Assembly: GCF_029323795.1 (NCBI RefSeq)
Contig: NZ_CP119758.1
Location: 3,844,001-3,908,000 of the forward strand
Reading direction: 5' to 3'
Source of the DNA: Zobellia alginiliquefaciens
Lineage (GTDB): Bacteria; Bacteroidota; Bacteroidia; Flavobacteriales; Flavobacteriaceae
Length of the DNA: 64,000 bases
Made by a program: the position numbers and the translations under genes. Shown piece after piece: positions 59,182 through 64,000 of this stretch (positions within the stretch are counted from its first letter, which is position 1; every line of letters begins with the position of its first letter). The notes beneath the pieces were generated by a model. The model saw nothing but the letters and a program-made list of their open reading frames with translations. It was not told the origin of the DNA and did no database searches.

Positions 59182-60448
59182 CTAATTTGGTTGATTTTTT
59201 CCCGAAATCTGCGGGGTATTTTATAAATTTCACTAGAAATAGAGCGGGTAGTGCAGCAATAACCACCCACACAAAGAACCCTCCGTATCCTAACCATTGT
59301 TGCATAAAGCCACTGATCATTCCCGGGAGCATCATCCCCAGTGCCATAAACCCGGTTGCAATGGCGTAGTGAGAGGTTTTGGACTTCCCTTCGGAGATGT
59401 AAATGAGGTACATTAAAAAGGCGGCGAAGCCAAATCCGTAACCAAATTTCTCAAGTATTACGGTTCCTGTAACGGCATAAACGCTTGTAGTTTTGGTCAT
59501 GGCTAAAACAGCGTAGAGTACATTGGGTAGGTTTAAGGATATCACCATAGGTAACATCCATTTTTTAAGTCCATCACGAGATATTAAAATACCTCCAAGA
59601 ATCCCTCCAATAGAAAGGAATATAACGCCAGCGGTGCCAAAAATAGTTCCTAATTGTTCAGTTGAATAGCCTAAACCACCTTGGTCCGGAGCGTCCAATA
59701 AAAAAGGAGCGGCCATTTTTACCAATTGAGATTCACCAAGACGGTAGGTTAAAATAAAGGCTAGAGCAATGCCTATTCCCGGTTTTTTGAAAAAGGAAGC
59801 GAATACTTCAAAAAAACCTTTTGGGGTGTCTTTGATAACCTCTGTTGAAGCTTCATACTTGGGAGCTGCAAAAAAGTTAGAAACCGTTAAGATGAGCATA
59901 AGAAAAGCGGCTGCTGTCATCGTGAGGCTCCAGGCTTTTGAATTGTCTCCGTATTTATTTTCTAGGAACCCCGCCATCACTACAATTAGACCTTCGCCGG
60001 TAACCATGGCAAGTCTATAAAAAGTACTGCGCATGCCAACAAAAAACGATTGTTTCTTCTCGGTTAAACCTAGCATATAATAACCATCTGAAGCAATATC
60101 ATTGGTAGCCGAAGCAAAAGCCGCCATCCAAAAGCAAGCCAAGGTAGTGGTTAAAAAAAGGCTCGTTGGAATAGTAAGTGCGACCCCAAAAAGAGCTATT
60201 GTGATTAATAGCTGCATAGACAAAAACCATTTTCTTTTGGTACTTTTAAGGTCTACGAACGGACTCCACAGCGGTTTTAAAACCCATGGTAAGTATAAAA
60301 GGCTGGTGTATAGGCCAATGTCTTCATTGCTTACGCCCAGCTGTTTGTACATTATAACCGATACGCTTACAACTAAAACGTAGGGTAGGCCTTGGGTAAA
60401 ATATAGAATGGGTACCCAGACCCATGCTCCTTTGTCTTTTTCTATCAT
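59174..60448 (-). CDS. AmpG-like MFS permease for muropeptides
   Basis: A 424-residue protein with 12 to 14 transmembrane helices. The start WVWVPILYFTQGLPYVLVVSVSVIMYKQLGVSNEDIGLYTSLLYLPWVLKPLWSPFVDLKSTKRKWFLSMQ is characteristic of AmpG-type importers (helix 1, then the LPW-x-LK-x-LW-x-P segment). AmpG brings GlcNAc-anhMurNAc-peptides into the cytoplasm by proton symport. Its position as first gene before nagZ and anmK supports this substrate, although AmpG-like MFS proteins can also carry other compounds. A terminator (60588-60615) separates it from the nagB/PIG-L gene upstream, so it likely has its own promoter in the 60449-60587 gap, where I found no good -7 box. Confidence 0.88.
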   Translation of the reverse strand: MIEKDKGAWVWVPILYFTQGLPYVLVVSVSVIMYKQLGVSNEDIGLYTSLLYLPWVLKPLWSPFVDLKSTKRKWFLSMQLLITIALFGVALTIPTSLFLTTTLACFWMAAFASATNDIASDGYYMLGLTEKKQSFFVGMRSTFYRLAMVTGEGLIVVMAGFLENKYGDNSKAWSLTMTAAAFLMLILTVSNFFAAPKYEASTEVIKDTPKGFFEVFASFFKKPGIGIALAFILTYRLGESQLVKMAAPFLLDAPDQGGLGYSTEQLGTIFGTAGVIFLSIGGILGGILISRDGLKKWMLPMVISLNLPNVLYAVLAMTKTTSVYAVTGTVILEKFGYGFGFAAFLMYLIYISEGKSKTSHYAIATGFMALGMMLPGMISGFMQQWLGYGGFFVWVVIAALPALFLVKFIKYPADFGKKSTKLDA

Positions 60449-60587
60449 GAAGTGAAATGTGTAGCTTGAAATTTAAAAGTGGTTTAAAGCTACTATTTTT
60501 AAGAGTATCTTGTGTAGAAATCAACCCTTGTTCCAGATTTTTTTAACATGTCTGGGAAGGATGATTTTTGTTTTCTAGAAATAACAG

Positions 60588-60615
60588 AGGCCTGTTAATT
60601 TTACGTAACAGGCCT
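60588..60615 (-). terminator. Hairpin terminator after the nagB/PIG-L gene
   Basis: AGGCCTGTTA and TAACAGGCCT form a perfect 10-bp stem with an 8-nt loop, 17 bp beyond the stop codon of the NagB fusion on the minus strand. The following T tract is poor, so termination may be partial. Confidence 0.75.
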
Positions 60616-60631
60616 TTGTTTATAAGGCTAA

Positions 60632-62560
60632 TTAGAATCTGTACCGTACAAAAGCTTCCATGGCCGCGTAATGTGAAAGCCCAAGGGCACGGTATCTCTC
60701 GGCGGTATTTTTATTTCGTTCTTCGGCGCGCATCCAGAATTCTCTAGAGTCATCACCTTGGAACATAACCCCGTCTTTTTGAGACTGATGGCAGAAAATA
60801 GCATAACGTTTTTTGAGAACTTGACTAGGACTCATTGGTACGGCCATTTCAATTTCATCAACATCCCATTCGTGCCACGCACCTCTGTAAAGCCACAACC
60901 AACAATCGTCCATGAACGGTTCAGGTTTTAGCCTTCTCATTGCTTCAAAAACTGCATCAAGACACACTTTGTGAGTTCCGTGTGGGTCTGCCAAATCTCC
61001 TGCAGCAAAAATCTGATGTGGTTTTATTTCGGAAATAATGTCCATCATAATTTTTATATCCGTCTCGGAAAGGTTGTTCTTTTTGATGGTTCCGGTTTCG
61101 TAAAACGGAAGGTCTAGAAAGTAAACATTTGAATCGTCCAAACCTAAATAGCGAACGGCTGCGTAAGATTCACCTCGTCTTATATTCCCCTTTAATTTTC
61201 TTACTTCTAGAGAATCAAAACTACTGTCTTTCTTCTCTTTAATCGTATCGATTATCTTTTGAGCGGCCTCTGAGGGTGCTATTCGCTTTGATATTTCGGC
61301 ATATCGCATAGCGTCAGTATCCGAAACGGCAATATTACCGGAAGTTTGGTACACTACATGAACGTCATGCCCTTGTTCTATAAGCCTATCAAAGGTCCCA
61401 CCCATTGAAATTACATCATCATCAGGGTGAGGGCTAAAAATGATCACCCGTTTTTTTGCAGGTTCTGCGCGCTCGGGACGGCTAGAATCGTCAGCGTTTG
61501 GTTTTCCTCCCGGCCAGCCCGTAATAGTATGTTGTAGTTTGTTGAACATTTTAATGTTCAGGTCATAGGAATCTTCCATGGCAAGCAACCCGGACATACC
61601 ATTGTCATTGTAATCCTTATCGGTTAAGCTCAGGATAGATTTATTGGTTTCTTTACAAAGCCAGACGATTGCCTTGGAGCTTAAACTCTCTGTCCACTCT
61701 AAAGACTCATCTACGAGCCAAGGAGTTTTGTTACGTGTTAATTGGCTCCCGGCACCGGTATCTAAAACGAACGTACAGTTTTTGTGGTTTTGTAAATACG
61801 TAGCCGGAACTTGAGGGGAAATCTCTCCTTCAACTGTTTTTTTAATAATGCTAGCTTTGTTTTCACCCCATCCTAAAAGGACTATCCGTTTGGCGCTCAT
61901 AACCGTGGCAATACCCATGGTAATCGCTTTTCTAGGTACATTGTCTATTCCTAAAAAGGCAGGTGCCGCATCAACTATGGTAATATGGTCCAATGTAATA
62001 ACCCGTGTACCGGAATTGTAATGTGATCCCGGTTCGTTGAACCCCACGTGACCCGTACGGCCAATACCTAGAAGTTGAAAATCCAGCCCACCATTTTTTT
62101 TGATTTTATCGTCGTAGGCAATACAATATTCAATCACTTTTTCGCTTGGTATAGTACCATCGGGAATATGGATGTTTTCAGGTGCAATATTCACATGATT
62201 GAAAAGGTGCTCATGCATAAAATACCAGTAACTTTGACGGTTTTCCTTTTCCATTGGAAGGTATTCGTCTAGATTAAAGGTTACTACGTTGTGAAAGCTA
62301 AGGCCTTCTTCGTTGTGCATTCTAACGAGTTCCTCATACACTTTTATGGGAGACGATCCGGTAGCTAGGCCTAACACACAATTCTTATTAGCAGCTTGTT
62401 TCTTTCTGATGAGCGTAGCAATCTCTTCGGCAACTTTAATAGAAGCCTGGTAAGAGTCAGAGAATATCACGTTGTGAATCTTCTCAAAGCGGGTTTCTTC
62501 AAATTGACCTACGGGCCTGTACTTAATATCGGCCCTATTTTTTTCTAGAATTGTTTTCAT
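60632..62560 (-). CDS. nagB: Glucosamine-6-phosphate deaminase fused to a PIG-L/LmbE deacetylase domain
   Basis: A 642-residue two-domain cytoplasmic enzyme. Residues about 25-290 form the NagB domain: GLATGSSPIKVYEELV, the catalytic Asp98 in FNLDEYLP, and GIGRTGHVGFNEPGS, where His171 and Glu176 match E. coli His143 and Glu148 but Thr169 stands where E. coli has Asp141. Residues about 370-625 form a PIG-L/LmbE zinc deacetylase: FSPHPDDDVISMGG (metal motif HPDDD, 378-382) and DPHGTHKVC (HxxH, 527-530). NagB converts GlcN6P to fructose-6P; the fused deacetylase could make GlcN6P from GlcNAc6P, which no separate gene here does. A -7 box is at 62603-62610. Confidence 0.92.
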   Translation of the reverse strand: MKTILEKNRADIKYRPVGQFEETRFEKIHNVIFSDSYQASIKVAEEIATLIRKKQAANKNCVLGLATGSSPIKVYEELVRMHNEEGLSFHNVVTFNLDEYLPMEKENRQSYWYFMHEHLFNHVNIAPENIHIPDGTIPSEKVIEYCIAYDDKIKKNGGLDFQLLGIGRTGHVGFNEPGSHYNSGTRVITLDHITIVDAAPAFLGIDNVPRKAITMGIATVMSAKRIVLLGWGENKASIIKKTVEGEISPQVPATYLQNHKNCTFVLDTGAGSQLTRNKTPWLVDESLEWTESLSSKAIVWLCKETNKSILSLTDKDYNDNGMSGLLAMEDSYDLNIKMFNKLQHTITGWPGGKPNADDSSRPERAEPAKKRVIIFSPHPDDDVISMGGTFDRLIEQGHDVHVVYQTSGNIAVSDTDAMRYAEISKRIAPSEAAQKIIDTIKEKKDSSFDSLEVRKLKGNIRRGESYAAVRYLGLDDSNVYFLDLPFYETGTIKKNNLSETDIKIMMDIISEIKPHQIFAAGDLADPHGTHKVCLDAVFEAMRRLKPEPFMDDCWLWLYRGAWHEWDVDEIEMAVPMSPSQVLKKRYAIFCHQSQKDGVMFQGDDSREFWMRAEERNKNTAERYRALGLSHYAAMEAFVRYRF

Positions 62561-62602
62561 ATTAGCTGCTATTTTGTGTGCGTTGTGTTTGTTTCAATAC
62601 GG

Positions 62603-62610
62603 CAAATATA
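62603..62610 (-). promoter_or_regulatory. -7 promoter element of nagB/PIG-L
   Basis: Minus-strand TATATTTG matches TAnnTTTG, 42 bp upstream of the ATG. A CAAACGAAA stretch (62613-62621), reminiscent of DeoR-family operators, lies right beside it. Confidence 0.55.
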
Positions 62611-62629
62611 TGCAAACGAAATCCATTTT

Positions 62630-62661
62630 TGCTGTTTTATGCGTTTTTAAGATGCTGTTTT
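62630..62661. repeat. Two direct TGCTGTTTT repeats in the nagB-DeoR intergenic region
   Basis: TGCTGTTTT occurs at 62630-62638 and 62653-62661, spaced 23 bp start to start, about two helical turns. It lies between the divergent nagB/PIG-L and DeoR promoters and is a candidate binding site for the DeoR-family protein. Confidence 0.35.
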
Positions 62662-62723
62662 TTGCAATTATTAATGATAATTTAACTTTAGTCTAGAATA
62701 AAACGGCAATTCTCATATTTTGC

Positions 62724-62731
62724 TATCTTTG
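62724..62731 (+). promoter_or_regulatory. -7 promoter element of the DeoR-murQ transcript
   Basis: TATCTTTG on the plus strand matches TAnnTTTG, 24 bp upstream of the ATG at 62756. No TTG was found at the usual -33 spacing. Confidence 0.6.
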
Positions 62732-62755
62732 TTGATGAATTTAATTTAAGCGATA

Positions 62756-63505
62756 ATGTTAAAAGAAGAGCGGCAGCAGACTATTCTTAACGAAGTGGAA
62801 CTGCATAATAGGATTCTCTTGACCGATATAGCCGATACTTTAGATGTTTCTATTGATACTATTAGAAGGGATGTTAAGGAGCTAGATGCCGAAAAAAAGT
62901 TGCGGCGTGTTCACGGCGGAGCCATATCTCTGGGTTTTACTACGAATAGTACACGTAACAGTAATATATATAAACAGAAGGACAAAATTAGAATAGCAGA
63001 GAAAGCATTGGCCCTTATAAAAGATGGTAGTGTGATTTTTGTTGATGGAGGAACTACCTGTCTAGAGTTGGCGCAGTTGATACCCGAACATATAGAAGTA
63101 ACCTGTTTTACACACAGTCTACCGGTAGCGATGGAGTTGCTTACAAAACCCAATGTGACCGTTATAATGGTTGGCGGGCAGGTTTCAGGGGAATCACAGA
63201 CCGCTATTGGTGCCAATGCCATTCACAATTTAGCGGAAATAAAAGTAGACTATAGTTTTATTGGAACCGGTTATGTGGACTCATATTTTGGGTTAACAGA
63301 ATTTGATTGGGATATTGTGCAAGTGAAGAAAGCCGTAATTAAATGCTCAAAAAAAACGGTACTTTTGTCCATCTCAGAAAAACTCAATTCGCAACATCGC
63401 TATAAAACATGTGATATTAATGCAATTAATACCCTAATAACGGAGTTAGAACCAGAGAACGACCTTTTAAACTCATTTAGAAACCACGATATTAGAATCC
63501 TTTAA
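62756..63505 (+). CDS. DeoR/GlpR-family transcriptional regulator
   Basis: A 249-residue regulator. The N-terminal helix-turn-helix (LKEERQQTILNEVELHNRILLTDIADTLDVSIDTIRRDVKELDAEKKLRRVHGGAIS) is the classic DeoR signature. The C-terminal sugar-phosphate sensor domain (about 75-249) contains VIFVDGGTTCLELAQLIP, VMVGGQVSGESQTAIGANAI and the FIGTGYVDSYFGLTEFD segment. Such proteins repress sugar catabolic genes and are relieved by a phosphorylated sugar. Its position, five bases before murQ and divergent from nagB/PIG-L, suggests control of peptidoglycan recycling with an amino-sugar phosphate as inducer (inference). Confidence 0.93.
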   Translation: MLKEERQQTILNEVELHNRILLTDIADTLDVSIDTIRRDVKELDAEKKLRRVHGGAISLGFTTNSTRNSNIYKQKDKIRIAEKALALIKDGSVIFVDGGTTCLELAQLIPEHIEVTCFTHSLPVAMELLTKPNVTVIMVGGQVSGESQTAIGANAIHNLAEIKVDYSFIGTGYVDSYFGLTEFDWDIVQVKKAVIKCSKKTVLLSISEKLNSQHRYKTCDINAINTLITELEPENDLLNSFRNHDIRIL

Positions 63506-63510
63506 GTAGT

Positions 63511-64000
63511 ATGCAGTATTCCAAAATAACCGAAACACCATCTAACCACAACCATTTAGAAAAGATGGATACCACTACCTTACTTCAAAAAATGAATGAA
63601 GAGGACCAAAAAGTGGCTGATGCCGTTGCTGCGGCAATTCCACAAATCACAAAATTGGTAGATGGGCTAGCGGAACGTTTTGAAAAAGGAGGTCGCTTAT
63701 TTTATATTGGAGCAGGAACTAGTGGCAGATTGGGCATTTTGGACGCTTCTGAAATTCCGCCAACTTTTGGTATGCCACATACTAGGGTTATTGGCCTAAT
63801 TGCCGGTGGTGATACTGCCATACGAAAAGCAGTTGAAAATGCAGAGGATGACGGTGTGCAAGCATGGAAAGATATGATGGAGCACAATATAACAGATATT
63901 GATGTGGTAGTTGGTATTGCTGCTTCCGGAACCACCCCTTATGTTTTAGGAGGTATTGCCGAAGCAAAGAAAAATGGACTTCTTACAGCTGGTATTACAA
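63511..64000 (+). CDS. murQ: N-acetylmuramic acid 6-phosphate etherase (partial, cut by window end)
   Basis: An open frame from ATG at 63511 to the end of the window, 163 codons without a stop. Translation shows ETPSNHNHLEKMDTTTLLQKMNEEDQKVADAV, the sugar-isomerase phosphate loop FYIGAGTSGRLGILDASEIPPTFG with the conserved SGRLG, and IAASGTTPYVLGGI. This is the MurQ signature. The enzyme removes the lactyl ether from MurNAc-6P to give GlcNAc-6P and D-lactate. It starts five bases after the DeoR gene. Full MurQ is about 270-300 residues, so roughly 40 percent lies beyond the window. Confidence 0.95.
   Translation, partial: MQYSKITETPSNHNHLEKMDTTTLLQKMNEEDQKVADAVAAAIPQITKLVDGLAERFEKGGRLFYIGAGTSGRLGILDASEIPPTFGMPHTRVIGLIAGGDTAIRKAVENAEDDGVQAWKDMMEHNITDIDVVVGIAASGTTPYVLGGIAEAKKNGLLTAGIT

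Noticed and set aside
153-64000. Mobile elements, prophage, CRISPR, tRNA or rRNA genes
   Set aside because: No transposase, integrase or phage gene, no repeat-spacer array, and no tRNA-like cloverleaf or T-loop motif in any intergenic gap that I examined.

Overview
The window is low-GC, gene-dense chromosomal DNA from a bacterium of the Bacteroidota, most likely a marine member of the Flavobacteriaceae (inference; the genus cannot be fixed from sequence alone). The evidence is a gliding-motility lipoprotein (GldI), many lipoproteins, a cyclophilin-FKBP fusion, a NagB/PIG-L fusion, paired DUF368 genes beside aroE and DUF349, an OstA_2-type protein, promoters of the TAnnTTTG type, and few clear Shine-Dalgarno sites. 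I see no rRNA, tRNA, CRISPR array, insertion sequence, prophage or integrated element. This is a core, vertically inherited region.

Layout. 0.1-5.6 kb: a methyltransferase, two SnoaL-like secreted proteins, and a TPR histidine kinase with its LytTR response regulator. 5.6-12.2 kb (minus): DUF349, aroE, two DUF368 undecaprenyl-phosphate transporter homologues and a TPR protein. 12.3-21.6 kb (minus): class III aminotransferase, OstA-like protein, purA, a Fur-family regulator, a bifunctional ppGpp enzyme, a Ste24-like protease and a SpoU methyltransferase. 21.7-27.7 kb (plus): a lipoprotein, then a tightly overlapped molybdenum-cofactor run moaD-moaA-moaC-mobA-moeB/rhodanese-TSUP transporter, followed by wbqC and DUF6122. 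27.6-33.9 kb (minus): TPR protein, ribH, a small membrane protein, mutL, two rhomboid proteases and an exonuclease/endonuclease/phosphatase-family protein. 34-43.5 kb: recF, a lipoprotein, DUF721, ndk, a PhoD-like phosphatase, a DHH phosphoesterase, gldI, the cyclophilin/FKBP fusion, DUF805, pepD and DUF3810. 43.5-51 kb (minus): parA-parB-DUF5683-dapB-lepB-moeA, then a DivIC/FtsB-like protein and uridine kinase. 51-52.3 kb: a Bcr/CflA-type MFS exporter. 52.3-56.4 kb (minus): an acetate module DUF4212-symporter-acs. 56.5-64 kb: a peptidoglycan-recycling locus with anmK, nagZ, an ampG-like permease and nagB/PIG-L on minus, and a DeoR regulator and murQ (cut by the window end) on plus.

How genes work together. 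The last region encodes almost a complete route from imported muropeptide to fructose-6-phosphate: import, GlcNAc removal, anhMurNAc phosphorylation, MurNAc-6P etherase and GlcN6P deamination. The one missing step, GlcNAc-6P deacetylation, could be supplied by the PIG-L domain fused to NagB. This is the most attractive functional hypothesis in the window. Other points worth a second look are a MutL lacking the endonuclease motifs, a 16-bp inverted repeat across the start of the OstA-like gene, a 20-bp perfect palindrome between moaD and moaA, several -7 boxes only 4-6 nt before the start codon (possible leaderless mRNAs), and an EF-hand-like loop in the acetate symporter. I did not find a clearly undescribed multi-gene system.
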